This document shows, one piece after another, positions 6,675-15,937 of a stretch of 64,000 nt of DNA. This stretch comes from Pyxidicoccus trucidator (GTDB lineage: Bacteria > Myxococcota > Myxococcia > Myxococcales > Myxococcaceae): positions 1 through 64,000 of the forward strand of contig NZ_JAAIXZ010000006.1 in assembly GCF_010894435.1 (NCBI RefSeq), read 5' to 3'. Each line of letters starts with the position of its first letter. Within the stretch, counting starts at the first letter, position 1. Under the pieces are notes generated by a model. The model saw nothing but the letters and a program-made list of their open reading frames with translations, was not told the DNA's origin and did no database searches. The position numbers were made by a program, and so were the translations under genes.

Positions 6675-8561
6675 TCAGTCCACCTTCGCCACGCGGCTGC
6701 GGTCGTCGAGGAAGGCCTCCACGCCCTGGGCAATGGCATTCGCCACCTCGGACTGGTACGCGCCCGAGGCCAGGCGCTCCTCCTCCTCCGGGTTGGAGAG
6801 GAAGGACGTCTCCACGAGGATGGCCGGCATCTTCACGCCCAGCAGCACGTAGAACAGCGCCTCCTTGTGCCCCAGGTCCTTGATGCCCGTGTACTTGCGC
6901 GCCAGGCCCGACACCAGGTTGCGCTGCACCTGGTTCGCCAGCCGCGACGACTCCTCGGTGTTTGCCTTTGTCGCCAGGTCCGCCAGGATGAACTGCAAGT
7001 CGCTGATGCCCTTCTCCGACGACTGGTTCTCCCGCGCCGCCAGCCGGATGGAGTAGCGGTCCGCCGACGTGTTCAGCGTGTACGTCTCCACGCCTCGCAG
7101 CTTCCGCTTCGCCGCCGCGTTGCAGTGGACGGAGATGAACAAGTCGCCGTGCTCGGCATTGGCGAACTTCGCGCGGTCCTCCAGCCGGATGAACCGGTCG
7201 TCGTCGCGCGTCAGCACCACCTCCAGCCCCTTCTCCCGCAGCGCCTCGGCCAGCTTCTTGGAGATGGACAGCGCCACGTCCTTCTCACGCGTCCCCTCCT
7301 TGCCGATGGCCCCCGTGTCATGCCCGCCGTGCCCCGGGTCGATGACCACGCGGCGCACCTTGAGCCCGAGCTGCTCCGCCAGCGTCAGCTCCGCGCTGCG
7401 CGACTGCTTCGCCACCGCCTTCAGCCGCGCCTGCGCCACCTGGTCGTCCACCGGGCGCGTAATCGGCTTCGGCGGCTCCGGCGGAGCGACGGCGATGTGG
7501 AACGGCGCCTCGGAGGCCTTCGCGCTCCCCTGCCCCTTCGCCTCGTCCTTCTCGCGGACGGGCGCGGACTTCTCCGCCACCGCCACGGCGGAGGACGGCT
7601 CGGCCGCGGGCTTCGACTCCGGGACGGACGCGCCGGACTTCGGCGCCGACACGGGCTCCGGCTTCACGTCCCGGGCCGCGACGACCCCGGGCGCCTTCGT
7701 GTCCCGGGCCGGCGGCTCCTCGGCGGCGGGCTGCTTCCGCGCCGAGGCCACGGTGCTCGGCGCCGGAGCAACGGACTTCGCGTCCCTGGCCACCTGCGCG
7801 TCTTCCGAGGCCTTCTTCGCCGCGAGCGCCGCCACCACCGCGGAGTCCAGCCCCGGCTCCTCGTCCTCCACGGCCTTGCGCGCGTTCGGGTCCAACCGGG
7901 GAATCATCGGCGACGGCTCGCGCGCGAGCTTCTCGATGGCCTCCACCAGCGTGGGCCCCTTGCGCTCGGCCGGCGGTGACACCTGGGCCACCGCGGAGGC
8001 GCGCTCGTCGGAGGGCGCGGCCTTCGTCGGCGCGGGCCGGCTCGCCGGAGCCACCTTGGCCCCCGGCAGCGAGGCCAGCAGCGCCTTCATGTCCTTCGCC
8101 TGGTCTCCCTTGCCGTTGGTGGCGAGCGCCTCCGTCAGGGTGCGGCGCGCCGCATCCGGCTGGTCCAGCCGATTCACCTGGATGCGCGCCAGCGCCAGCG
8201 CCGCGTCATCCGCGAGCCGGTGCTTCGGGTACCCGTCGCACACCTGCTTGTAGTGGGAGATGGCCGACTTCAGGTCCTCCTCGACGAAGGAGGCGCGGCT
8301 CAGTTCCTGGAGCAGCTCTGCCGCGGTGAAGAGCGCATCCGGCGCGCGCTCGGACTTCGGGTGCTTGCTGGCCACCGTCTCGAACTTGCGCACCACGTTG
8401 AGCCAGTGGTGGCGCAGCTTGCGCCGGGCCGCGTCGTCCTTCAGCGCGTAGTAGGCGCGCCGGGCGCCCTGGTAGGCCTCCTCGGCCTCATTCCGCTTCG
8501 CCGCTCCCACCGCGCCCGGGACGAGCAGCAGCAGCAGGGGCAGCACGAGGGCGAGGCGCAT
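6675..8561 (-). CDS. N-acetylmuramoyl-L-alanine amidase with N-terminal TPR region
   Basis: A 628-residue exported peptidoglycan hydrolase that cleaves the amide between MurNAc and L-Ala. The ATG follows an excellent GGAGGAACCC site. Residues 1-20 are a signal peptide, and 25-170 are TPR/YbgF-like helices (SAISHYKQVCDGYPKHRLADD). Residues 175-395 are a low-complexity Ala/Pro/Lys linker, and 400-620 are the amidase_3 catalytic domain. Zinc ligands are visible at H411 (DPGHGG), E426 (GTREKD) and the His of ISVHCNA, and the catalytic Glu lies in VETSFLSNPEEE. The long linker is unusual and would let the enzyme reach across the periplasm. It is probably transcribed alone. Confidence 0.92.
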   Translation of the reverse strand: MRLALVLPLLLLLVPGAVGAAKRNEAEEAYQGARRAYYALKDDAARRKLRHHWLNVVRKFETVASKHPKSERAPDALFTAAELLQELSRASFVEEDLKSAISHYKQVCDGYPKHRLADDAALALARIQVNRLDQPDAARRTLTEALATNGKGDQAKDMKALLASLPGAKVAPASRPAPTKAAPSDERASAVAQVSPPAERKGPTLVEAIEKLAREPSPMIPRLDPNARKAVEDEEPGLDSAVVAALAAKKASEDAQVARDAKSVAPAPSTVASARKQPAAEEPPARDTKAPGVVAARDVKPEPVSAPKSGASVPESKPAAEPSSAVAVAEKSAPVREKDEAKGQGSAKASEAPFHIAVAPPEPPKPITRPVDDQVAQARLKAVAKQSRSAELTLAEQLGLKVRRVVIDPGHGGHDTGAIGKEGTREKDVALSISKKLAEALREKGLEVVLTRDDDRFIRLEDRAKFANAEHGDLFISVHCNAAAKRKLRGVETYTLNTSADRYSIRLAARENQSSEKGISDLQFILADLATKANTEESSRLANQVQRNLVSGLARKYTGIKDLGHKEALFYVLLGVKMPAILVETSFLSNPEEEERLASGAYQSEVANAIAQGVEAFLDDRSRVAKVD

Positions 8562-8646
8562 GGGTTCCTCCGGCGGACTGGGAGCTACAGGCGTGTGTCA
8601 CACGGCCCCAACCCACCGGCAAATTTTCGGCCCCCAACGGTCTACC

Positions 8647-9411
8647 TCAGCGCACCCAGCCCAGCACCTTCGCCAGGTCCTGGTCGATGACGCGCGCCCA
8701 GCCCGGCTGCCGCGGCACCACCGCCGCCAGCACCTTGTCTCCGTTGCGCACCGGCGCCCGCCCGGGCCGCACTCGCGCGCGCACCGCGTGCTTCACGTCC
8801 TGCCGGAAGTAGTGCGCGGGAAACACCACCTCGCGGCGCGTCTCCGGCAGCGGCCCCTCCGGCGTCAGCCACACCAGCGCGCCCAGCCGCAGCGGCTCCA
8901 CCTCCGCCCGCCACAGCCGACGCGCCTCCCACGCGAAGAAGCCCACCGCCAGCAGCGTCCCCAGTCCCAGGCCCCAGGGCAGCAGGCCCACCCGCGAGGC
9001 CCGTGCCCGCGCGAAGCCCGCTTCCCGGGGCCGGTCCGGCTGGTTCGGGTCCACCAGCAGCTTCACCTTCGCGCCATGGCCCAGCCCTTCCGCGTACTCG
9101 GCGAAGGTGCGCACGCCCGCCACCGAGTGCTCCCGGTCCTGGAAGGTGTAGAGCACCTCCAGCGTCCCCTCCGCCCCGTCCCGCGCGTCCAGAGGTGGCA
9201 GCCGCGTGGCCATCAGCAGCCCCTCGACTTCCTCGGCGCGCACGGCGAAGCCCTGCTCCTCCACGAAGAAGCGCCCGGCCCACGCCGCACCGGCTCCGAC
9301 GAGGGCAATGGCGGCGAGGCCCAGCACCACGCCTCGCACGAGGCGGCCCACCGCGCCGGGCACCTGCGTCAGTAGGACCTTCCGGGGAGCATGGGGAATG
9401 GCGAGCTGCAT
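8647..9411 (-). CDS. DUF3592 membrane protein
   Basis: A 254-residue protein with two transmembrane segments, about residues 25-47 (GVVLGLAAIALVGAGAAWAG) and 145-160 (LLPWGLGLGTLLAVGFFAW). Between them lies the DUF3592 domain: VEGLLMATR, a beta-rich part with LEVLYTFQDREHSVAG, and VKLLVDPNQPDRPREAGF, a family hallmark. A cytosolic or periplasmic C-terminal part of about 90 residues follows. The biochemical role of this family is not established. It lies 85 bp downstream (minus strand) of nothing on its own strand and has no obvious operon partner. Confidence 0.75.
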   Translation of the reverse strand: MQLAIPHAPRKVLLTQVPGAVGRLVRGVVLGLAAIALVGAGAAWAGRFFVEEQGFAVRAEEVEGLLMATRLPPLDARDGAEGTLEVLYTFQDREHSVAGVRTFAEYAEGLGHGAKVKLLVDPNQPDRPREAGFARARASRVGLLPWGLGLGTLLAVGFFAWEARRLWRAEVEPLRLGALVWLTPEGPLPETRREVVFPAHYFRQDVKHAVRARVRPGRAPVRNGDKVLAAVVPRQPGWARVIDQDLAKVLGWVR

Positions 9412-9503
9412 GCGGCCCGCAGCCTACCCTACCCGCGGGCCAGCCCGTCCGCGCTCAGGCACGGGACAGGCATTGGCGCGTGGGGGGCCGGGCCTGTGCT
9501 GGA

Positions 9504-9971
9504 CTACTGGGACTTCTTCAGCTCCTCGGCGAGCGCCTCCAGCAACTGCCGCGTGCCCTCCTCACGGTTCTTCGGTGCGTCGGCGTTGTCGAAGTAGGCG
9601 CCCTGCTCGGTGAAGACGAGCCGCGTGCCCCCTTCGGCCGGCACGAACTCCATGGTGGCGAGCGAGGCGGAGAACCGGTTGTCGCCCATCCCCATCGTGT
9701 ACGCGATGACGATGCGCTGGTTGGGGACGATGTCCTGGTAGACGGTGTCGTTGCGGATCTCCGGCCCACCCTTGAAGCGGAAGCGGCTCTGCTCCAGGCC
9801 TCCGACGCGGAAGTCCATGTCGAAGGAGAGGACCTCCCAGCCCTCGCCCTCGACCATCCACCGACGCTTGGTGGCAGGTGTGGAGAAGGCGGCGAAGACA
9901 CGCTGGGGGGACGCGTTCTTGTAGACGCGGTCGATGGTGAAGGTGCTGTGGATGACTGGCTGCTGGGTCAT
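9504..9971 (-). CDS. SRPBCC (AHSA1-type) domain protein
   Basis: A 155-residue soluble protein with the START/Bet v1-like AHSA1 pattern: FTIDRVYKNASPQRVFAAFS, TKRRWMVEGEGWEV, FDMDFRVGGLEQSRF, IVIAYTMGMGD, TMEFVPAEGGTRLVFTEQGA and a C-terminal helix QLLEALAEELKKS. Such proteins bind hydrophobic ligands or serve as partner of a regulator. The start at 9971 overlaps the stop of the upstream arsR-type gene (ATGA), has a GGAAGA site, and is translationally coupled. The ArsR-SRPBCC pairing is common and suggests that the regulator controls both genes. Confidence 0.88.
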   Translation of the reverse strand: MTQQPVIHSTFTIDRVYKNASPQRVFAAFSTPATKRRWMVEGEGWEVLSFDMDFRVGGLEQSRFRFKGGPEIRNDTVYQDIVPNQRIVIAYTMGMGDNRFSASLATMEFVPAEGGTRLVFTEQGAYFDNADAPKNREEGTRQLLEALAEELKKSQ

Positions 9972-10333
9972 GGCTCTTCCTTCTTCTTCTCGGTGGGGGT
10001 TTCGGACGCGTCCTGCTCTTCGAGCAGCGCGCCCAGGCGGTCGAACCGGCGCTCCCACAGGGTGCGCCGCTCTTCCAGCCACTGCTCCGCCGCGCGCAGC
10101 CCCGTGGGCTCAAGCCGGCACGTACGGACCCGGCCGACCTTCTCCGTCCGGACGACGCCGCTGTCCTCCAGCACCTGGAGGTGCTGAACGACGGCCGCCA
10201 GCGTCACGCCGAGCGGCCGGGCCAGCTCGCTGACCGAGGCCGGGCCCCGGCTCAGCCTCTCCAGCAGGACTCTCCGGGTCGGGTCTCCCAGGGCGTGGAA
10301 CACCCGGTCGATGGGCTCGCGTTGGTTAAGCAT
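9968..10333 (-). CDS. ArsR-family transcriptional regulator
   Basis: A 121-residue winged-helix repressor. The helix-turn-helix is clear: FHALGDPTRRVLLERLSRGP, then ASVSELARPLGVTLAAVVQH as recognition helices, and a wing VRTEKVGRVRTCRLEP. No metal-binding ELCVCDL motif is present, so it is not a metal sensor of the SmtB/ArsR type; it belongs to the metal-free group usually paired with AHSA1/SRPBCC proteins. The C-terminus is a charged tail. A perfect palindrome covers the start codon (10325-10342), which suggests autoregulation. Confidence 0.9.
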   Translation of the reverse strand: MLNQREPIDRVFHALGDPTRRVLLERLSRGPASVSELARPLGVTLAAVVQHLQVLEDSGVVRTEKVGRVRTCRLEPTGLRAAEQWLEERRTLWERRFDRLGALLEEQDASETPTEKKKEEP

Positions 10334-10342
10334 TGGCTTAAC
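10325..10342 (-). promoter_or_regulatory. Palindromic operator over the arsR-type start codon
   Basis: GTTAAGC-ATTG-GCTTAAC is a perfect 7-4-7 inverted repeat that includes the ATG (10331-10333). A further half site CTTAAC lies at 10376-10381. It is probably the binding site of the ArsR-type protein encoded by this gene. Confidence 0.65.
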
Positions 10343-10368
10343 TTTAAGGCTCCGCGCCCAATAGTCAA
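10341..10368 (-). promoter_or_regulatory. Promoter of the arsR-SRPBCC operon
   Basis: On the minus strand TTGACT (10368-10363) and TAAAGT (10346-10341) are spaced by 16 bp. The expected transcription start is within a few bases of the ATG at 10333, so the mRNA may be leaderless; no ribosome binding site precedes the ATG. The operator overlaps the -10 region. Confidence 0.5.
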
Positions 10369-10511
10369 GCCGTCACTTAACTATCAGGGTGCGCTGCTGG
10401 GAGGAGCGACGGGCCGCGAGCCAGGCGCAACCCTGGCCGGCTGGCGCCGCCAACGCAGCGCCGCCCGTGCTCCGAGCCGGTCCGGCTCCGGAAGACGCCT
10501 CCTGTCTCGAC

Positions 10512-11534
10512 TCAGGTCTGCTCGGGCGGAAGCCGGACCCACACGCCCCGGAAGCGCTTGCGCGATGGGTCCTTCAGCCGCTTGCACTCAACGCCGTCGA
10601 GCGGGACGGTGCCGTCGTCACTCAGCAGGAGGATGTCCTCCGCCTGCTCCGGCGTGAAGAAGGCCTCGGGGTTGAGCCCGGTGAGGTCCACGTCCGAGAC
10701 GGGCACGGGCGCATCATCCCCACCGCGCCAGGTGAACAGGCGCGAGGTCGCCTCGCTCGCCGTGCCCCCGCTGATGATGAGGTAGCGCCCGCGCCACCAT
10801 GACAGGGAGCGGATGCCCAGCCCGCCCAGGTCCAGCAGCCGCGGCTCGCCCAGGCGGGCCCGGACCCCCTCCCGGATGATTTCCGTCGGGTTCAGCACGG
10901 GCACCACCAGCGCCCGCCCCCGGGGCACCGGACTGCGGAAGCCGATGAGGAGCGCGCTCCCATCCGCCGTCGCCGTCATGCCCTCGATGTTCAGCCCTCC
11001 GGCGGACTTCGGGGGCAGCGCCTCGGCCTCCGTCAGCGCGAAGGCGGCGAGCCGCGGGTCCGCCAGGATGTCGTCCAGCAGGTGCGCATACGGGTGCCCC
11101 ACCAGCTTCGGGCCCTCGTCCGTCTCCTCCGTGGCGAAGAAGCGCAGGCGGCTCGGCTGCTTCTTGCCGGAGCTGTTCCGGCCGTGCGACGTGAGCCAGA
11201 AGGACAGCGAGCCCAGCCCCGTGGCCGCCTCGATGTCCGCCTCCGGCGGCTTCTTCTTCGCGGGCAGCTCCAGGTCCGGCGACAGGTCCACGCTCCGCAC
11301 CGGGGCGCCGCCACGCCGGGCGTCATAGACGCGGAGGATGTTGTCCTCATCGTCCCCCACCACGAACATGCCCCCGCCGAGCGCCACCGCGCCCGAGGCA
11401 TCACACATCCCCTCGAAGAGGATGGGGGCGTGAGCCCCCGTGCTGCTCACCAGAACGGCGGCGGGTTGCTCGGGCACACCACGGGCGGCACAGCCCGTGG
11501 CCAGGACTCCTACGCAGATGAATGCCAGCCTCAT
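10512..11534 (-). CDS. DUF3616 lipoprotein
   Basis: A 340-residue protein. The ATG at 11534 gives a compact lipoprotein signal (MRLAFICVGVLATGCAARG, lipobox ATGC); a GTG six codons upstream is possible. The rest has the DUF3616 beta-propeller-like pattern: FEGMCDASGAVALGGGMFVV, VGDDEDNILRVYD, DIEAATGLGSLSFWLTSHGR, LNIEGMTATADGSALLIGFR and LSWWRGRYLIISGG. The family is predicted to form an extracytoplasmic propeller; no activity is known. No operon partner is seen, and the stop is about 180 bp from the ArsR start region. Confidence 0.85.
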   Translation of the reverse strand: MRLAFICVGVLATGCAARGVPEQPAAVLVSSTGAHAPILFEGMCDASGAVALGGGMFVVGDDEDNILRVYDARRGGAPVRSVDLSPDLELPAKKKPPEADIEAATGLGSLSFWLTSHGRNSSGKKQPSRLRFFATEETDEGPKLVGHPYAHLLDDILADPRLAAFALTEAEALPPKSAGGLNIEGMTATADGSALLIGFRSPVPRGRALVVPVLNPTEIIREGVRARLGEPRLLDLGGLGIRSLSWWRGRYLIISGGTASEATSRLFTWRGGDDAPVPVSDVDLTGLNPEAFFTPEQAEDILLLSDDGTVPLDGVECKRLKDPSRKRFRGVWVRLPPEQT

Positions 11535-11643
11535 GGGCCCACTCTTCTGCACGACGGAAGCCCGAGGGGAGTGGGACGAAGCGGTCTGTAATCTGACCGA
11601 CAGGCCCGCCGTCCGTCCCCGCTTCTCCCCCCGGCCAGCGGGC

Positions 11644-14409
11644 CTACTCCAGCTCGCGCTGCAGCCGGGCCAGCAGGTTCAGCGCATCCAGCGGCGTCAT
11701 CCGGTCAACGGTAACGGCCTTCAGCGTGTCCAGCGCCTTCTGTTGCACCGGCGTCAGCCCCGTCGCCGAGGCCTGGAGCGCGGGCGCAGGCTCGGCCACG
11801 AACAGCCCGAGCTGCCCCGCCGTGGAGCCCTTCCGCCCCGACTGCCGCACCGCCACCCGGGGCCGGCCCGCGTCGTCCAGCTCGCCGGACTCCAGGTTCT
11901 GCAGCAGCTCCCGCGCCCGGGACACCACCTCCGGCGGAAGGCCCGCGAGCTTCGCCACTTCGATTCCGTACGAGCGGCTCGCCCCGCCCGGCACCAGCTT
12001 GCGCAGGAAGATGACCTTGCCGCCCTGCTCCTTCACCGCGATGCACAGGTTCTTCACCCGGTTCCGCTCGCGCGCCAGGTCCACCAGCTCGTGGTAGTGC
12101 GTGGCGAACAGCGCCCGCGCGCCCACCGTGTCGTGCAGGTGCTCCGCCACCGCCCAGGCGATGGAGAGCCCGTCGAAGGTGGACGTGCCCCGGCCAATCT
12201 CGTCCAGGATGATGAGGCTCCTGCGAGTGGCGTGGTGGAGGATGTGGCTCGTCTCCGTCATCTCCACCATGAAGGTGGACTGCCCGCGCGCCAGGTTGTC
12301 CGCCGCCCCCACGCGCGTGAAGATGCGATCACACAGGCCGATGCGCGCCGCCTTCGCCGGGACGAACGAGCCCGCCTGCGCCATCAGCGCCGTCAGCGCC
12401 ACCTGCCGCATCACCGTGCTCTTGCCCGCCATGTTGGGGCCGGTGATGACGAGCAGCTGCGCGTCCTCCGGGTCCATCCGCACGTCGTTGGGGACGAAGG
12501 AGTCGTTGGCCCCCAGCATGCGCTCCACCACCGGGTGCCGCCCGGCCGTAATCTGGAGCACCTCCGAGGCGTCCACCTCCGGGCGCGTGTAGCCGTACTC
12601 CGCCGCGCAGCGCGCGAAGGACAGCAGCGCGTCACCCGTGGCCACCGCCTCGGCCGCGGAGCGGATGCGCGGCGCCTCGGCCACCACCTTCGCCCGCAGC
12701 TCCTCGAAGAGCTGCACCTCCAGCACACACCGCCGCTCCTCCGCGGTGAGCACCTGCTCCTCGTACTCCTTCAGCTCCGGCGTGACGAAGCGCTCCGAGC
12801 CCACCGTGGTCTGCTTGCGGATGTAGTCCGGAGGGACGAGGTGCAGGTTCGCCTTCGTCACCTCCAGGTAGTACCCGAAGACCTTGTTGTAGCGGACCTT
12901 CAGCGAGGAGATGCCGGTGCGCTCCTTCTCCCGCTGCTCGATTTGTAGCAGCACGTCCTTGCCGGACGTGGACAGCGCCACCAGCCTGTCGAGCTCGGCG
13001 TTGAAGCCCGGGCGGATCATCCCGCCCTCCTTCAGCGTCACCGGCGGCTCGTCCGCCACCGCCCGCCCCAGCAGCTCCGCCAGCTCCGGCAGCGCACCCA
13101 GCGGCCCGGCGAGCGACTGGAGCAGCGCGGACTGGCACCGCGCCAGCGCCGCCCCCAGCCGGGGCAGCCCCGTCAGCGACAGGCCCAGCGCGCGCAAATC
13201 CCGCGCGTTGCCCGCCCCCAGGGACAGCCGGCCGCACAGCCGCTCCAGGTCCCCCACTTCCTTGAGGAGGGTGGCCAGCTCCTCGCGCCACACGCTGCGC
13301 CCGGACAGCTCCTCCACGGAGTCCAGCCGCGCGTGGATTTCCGGCAGCGAGCCCAGCGGCGACGCCAGCCAGCGCGCCAGCTTGCGCGCGCCCAGGCTCG
13401 TCACCGTCCTGTCCAGCACGCCCAGCAGCGAGCCCTTGCGCCCGCCGTCCCGCTGGGAGCGCAGCACCTCCAGGTTGGCCCGGGAGGACTCGTCCAGCAG
13501 GAGGTGGCCCGCGCGCTCCTGGCGGCTCAGCCGGTCCACGTGCGCCGCGGCCGTCTTCTGCGTGTCCTTCAGGTAGCGCAGCGCCGCGCCCGCCGCCCCG
13601 GTGGCCAGGGGCGCGTCGTCCAGTCCGAAGGCGGACAGCGACTGCACGGAGAAGTGGCTGCGCAGGTAGCCCGCGGCCCGCGTCGGCTCGAAGCCCGCCG
13701 GCTCTCCCTCCGCCACCGCCGGTGTGCGCGTCAGCCGGCCGCACAGCTGCGCCAGCTCCGCCGAGTTCCGCTGGCCCTGGGGCACCAGCAGCTCCCGGGG
13801 CTCCACGCGCGACAGCGCCTCCGCCAGCTCCGAGGCCGTGGCCGCCTCCAGCGCGAGGAACTCGCCGGTGGACGCCTCCAGCAGCGCCGCGCCCCAGCCC
13901 CGCTCGCCCCAGCACACGGCAGCCAGGAAGTTGCTGGCCTGCGGCTCCAGCACCTCGTCGTCCAGCACCATGCCGGGCGTAATCACCCGCGTCACTTCCC
14001 GCCGGACGATGCCGGGCCCGTTGCCGGCCTCCTCCACCTGCTCGCAGATGGCCACCTTCAGGCCTTCGTTGATGAGGCGGGCGATGTAGCGGCGCGCCGA
14101 GTGGTACGGAATCCCGCACATGGGCACCTTGTCCGCACCCTTGGCCCTCGCGGTGAGGGTGATCTGGAGGATCTCCGAGGCGCGGACGGCGTCCTCGAAG
14201 AACATCTCGTAGAAGTCCCCCAGCCGGAAGAACAGCACCGAGTCCGGGTGGAGCGCCTTCAGCTCCAGGTACTGCCGCATCATCGGTGTCAGGGAGGCAA
14301 TCTCCCGCGCGCCCGCTCCCTCGCCCGCCCCCGTCCCGACGTCCGGAGTCAGGTCCCCGGGGAGGTCCACCGCTGCCTTCGCTGCCTTCGCCTGCTGCGT
14401 CACGGCCAT
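11644..14409 (-). CDS. mutS: DNA mismatch repair protein MutS
   Basis: A 921-residue ATPase that binds mismatched DNA and recruits MutL. The ATG at 14409 follows an AGAAGGGCAGGG site; the frame is open 16 codons further. Domain I contains the mismatch-reading Phe-x-Glu motif (FFRLGDFYEMFFEDA, about residue 60), then the connector and lever domains, the clamp, and the ATPase with Walker A GPNMAGKST (about residue 656), TRVGAADNLARGQSTFMVEM, the Walker B region LIILDEIGRGTSTFDG and the GATALFATHYHEL-like switch ALFATHYHELVDLA. Length is slightly above the usual 850-880 because of an N-terminal extension of about 45 residues. The C-terminus has a normal dimerisation helix-turn-helix. It is divergent from nhaA. 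Confidence 0.97.
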   Translation of the reverse strand: MAVTQQAKAAKAAVDLPGDLTPDVGTGAGEGAGAREIASLTPMMRQYLELKALHPDSVLFFRLGDFYEMFFEDAVRASEILQITLTARAKGADKVPMCGIPYHSARRYIARLINEGLKVAICEQVEEAGNGPGIVRREVTRVITPGMVLDDEVLEPQASNFLAAVCWGERGWGAALLEASTGEFLALEAATASELAEALSRVEPRELLVPQGQRNSAELAQLCGRLTRTPAVAEGEPAGFEPTRAAGYLRSHFSVQSLSAFGLDDAPLATGAAGAALRYLKDTQKTAAAHVDRLSRQERAGHLLLDESSRANLEVLRSQRDGGRKGSLLGVLDRTVTSLGARKLARWLASPLGSLPEIHARLDSVEELSGRSVWREELATLLKEVGDLERLCGRLSLGAGNARDLRALGLSLTGLPRLGAALARCQSALLQSLAGPLGALPELAELLGRAVADEPPVTLKEGGMIRPGFNAELDRLVALSTSGKDVLLQIEQREKERTGISSLKVRYNKVFGYYLEVTKANLHLVPPDYIRKQTTVGSERFVTPELKEYEEQVLTAEERRCVLEVQLFEELRAKVVAEAPRIRSAAEAVATGDALLSFARCAAEYGYTRPEVDASEVLQITAGRHPVVERMLGANDSFVPNDVRMDPEDAQLLVITGPNMAGKSTVMRQVALTALMAQAGSFVPAKAARIGLCDRIFTRVGAADNLARGQSTFMVEMTETSHILHHATRRSLIILDEIGRGTSTFDGLSIAWAVAEHLHDTVGARALFATHYHELVDLARERNRVKNLCIAVKEQGGKVIFLRKLVPGGASRSYGIEVAKLAGLPPEVVSRARELLQNLESGELDDAGRPRVAVRQSGRKGSTAGQLGLFVAEPAPALQASATGLTPVQQKALDTLKAVTVDRMTPLDALNLLARLQRELE

Positions 14410-14526
14410 CCCTGCCCTTCTCTCATGACCCGACCTGTGGATCAACGAACCCGCCACCCTACCTGCCGCGTTTCTTTATCATCCGCCACCGACACTTGCG
14501 GCCCGCCGCCGGCCGAAAACGGGTGC

Positions 14527-14546
14527 GCCCGCCTGCCCGGGCGGGC
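14527..14546 (+). promoter_or_regulatory. Leader hairpin before nhaA
   Basis: GCCCGCC-TGCCCG-GGCGGGC is a perfect 7-bp inverted repeat ending 14 bp before the nhaA ATG, which lacks a clear Shine-Dalgarno sequence. The hairpin could affect translation initiation; this is inferred from position only. Confidence 0.35.
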
Positions 14547-14560
14547 ATCTTGCCGGCACC

Positions 14561-15913
14561 ATGGAGACGCCCACCCCTTCCGCTCCGCGCGCGCCGCCAC
14601 CGCCGCCCGTCCCCGCCCTCTTCCGCGCGGCCCTGTTCCCCCTCCAGGCCTTCTTCCGGCTGGAGGCCAGCAGCGGCATCCTCCTGGCGCTGTCCGCGGT
14701 GCTGGCCATGGTGTGGGCCAACTCGCCCTGGGCCGCCTCCTACAACACCCTGTTCGACGCCCACCTGGAGCTCGGGCTGAACGGAGTCCGGGCGGGCTTC
14801 ACCTTCCGTGAGTTCGTCAACGATGGGTTGATGACGCTCTTCTTCTTCGTGGTGGGCATGGAGATCAAGCGGGAGCTGACGGCCGGGGAGCTGCGCACCT
14901 TCTCCCGCGCGTTGCTGCCGCTCATCGCCGCGCTGGGCGGCATGGTGGTGCCCGCGCTCCTCTACGTCGCCTTCAACATGGGGACTCCGGCCATGGCCGG
15001 CTGGGCCATTCCCATGGCCACCGACATCGCCTTCGCCATCGGCTGCCTCACCCTGGTGAAGGCCCGGGTGGGCCACGCGATGGTGGTCTTCCTCACCGCC
15101 CTGGCCATCTTCGACGACATCGGCGGCATCCTCGTCATCGCCCTCTTCTATGGCACCGGGCTGCACGTGGAGTGGCTGCTGGCGAGCGCGGGCGTGCTGG
15201 CCGTGCTGGCCGTCCTCAACCGCTTCTACGTGCGCAACGGCATGGCGTACCTCGTGGCCGGGGCGGCGCTCTGGTACGGCATGCACCACGGGGGCATCCA
15301 CGCCACGCTGTCCGGCGTGGTGCTGGGGCTGTGCATCCCCTCGCTCCCCACGCGCAGCGGCCGCGAGGTGCTGGAGGAGCTGGCCGGCTTCGCCGCCCAA
15401 TGCGTGCGGGAGGCGGGCGACGAGCAGGTGCGCGGGGCGCAGTTGCTCTACATCGAGGAGCGGCTGGAGGACCTGGAGCCGCCCCTCAACCGCTTCGTGC
15501 ACCTGTGGCACCCGTACGTGGCCTACGGCATCGTCCCGCTGTTCGCCCTGGCCAACTCCGGCATCTCCCTGGAGGGCATGAGCTGGGGGGACCTGCTCAA
15601 CCCCCTGCCCCTGGGCATCATCGTCGGCCTGTTCGTGGGCAAGCAGCTGGGCATCTTCGCCTTCACCTGGGTGGCGGTGAAGGCGCGGGTGTCCGCCATG
15701 CCCGGCGGGGCGGGGCCCGGGCTGCTGCACGGCGTGGCGGTGGTGGCGGGCATCGGCTTCACGGTGGCCCTCTTCGTGGCGGGGCTGGCCTTCCTCGGGG
15801 AGCCGGAGCTGCTGAGGGAGGCCAAGCTGGGCATCCTGGTGGGCTCGCTGCTGTCGGCGGTGGTGGGCTACGTCCTCCTGCGGTTCGTGGCGAAGCCGGT
15901 GGCCCCGGCGTAA
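14561..15913 (+). CDS. nhaA: Na+/H+ antiporter NhaA
   Basis: A 450-residue inner membrane antiporter that exchanges external H+ for internal Na+ or Li+. Diagnostic motifs are FFFVVGMEIKRELTAGELR, IPMATDIAFAIGCLTLVK, ALAIFDDIGGILVIALFY with the two adjacent ion-binding aspartates, and the C-terminal IGFTVALFVAGLAF. About twelve hydrophobic segments are evident. A hydrophilic loop of about 80 residues (around 265-320, EELAGFAAQCVREAGDEQ) is longer than in E. coli NhaA and may be regulatory; it is typical of the longer delta-proteobacterial and actinobacterial forms. The Pro-rich N-terminus (APRAPPPPPVPAL) is unusual. Confidence 0.95.
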   Translation: METPTPSAPRAPPPPPVPALFRAALFPLQAFFRLEASSGILLALSAVLAMVWANSPWAASYNTLFDAHLELGLNGVRAGFTFREFVNDGLMTLFFFVVGMEIKRELTAGELRTFSRALLPLIAALGGMVVPALLYVAFNMGTPAMAGWAIPMATDIAFAIGCLTLVKARVGHAMVVFLTALAIFDDIGGILVIALFYGTGLHVEWLLASAGVLAVLAVLNRFYVRNGMAYLVAGAALWYGMHHGGIHATLSGVVLGLCIPSLPTRSGREVLEELAGFAAQCVREAGDEQVRGAQLLYIEERLEDLEPPLNRFVHLWHPYVAYGIVPLFALANSGISLEGMSWGDLLNPLPLGIIVGLFVGKQLGIFAFTWVAVKARVSAMPGGAGPGLLHGVAVVAGIGFTVALFVAGLAFLGEPELLREAKLGILVGSLLSAVVGYVLLRFVAKPVAPA

Positions 15914-15937
15914 CGTAGGGCCCAAAGGGCGGCGCTC

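Noticed and set aside
14561-14600. Pro-rich N-terminus of NhaA as possible wrong start
   Set aside because: No other start lies before the first membrane segment that would fit better; kept as is.
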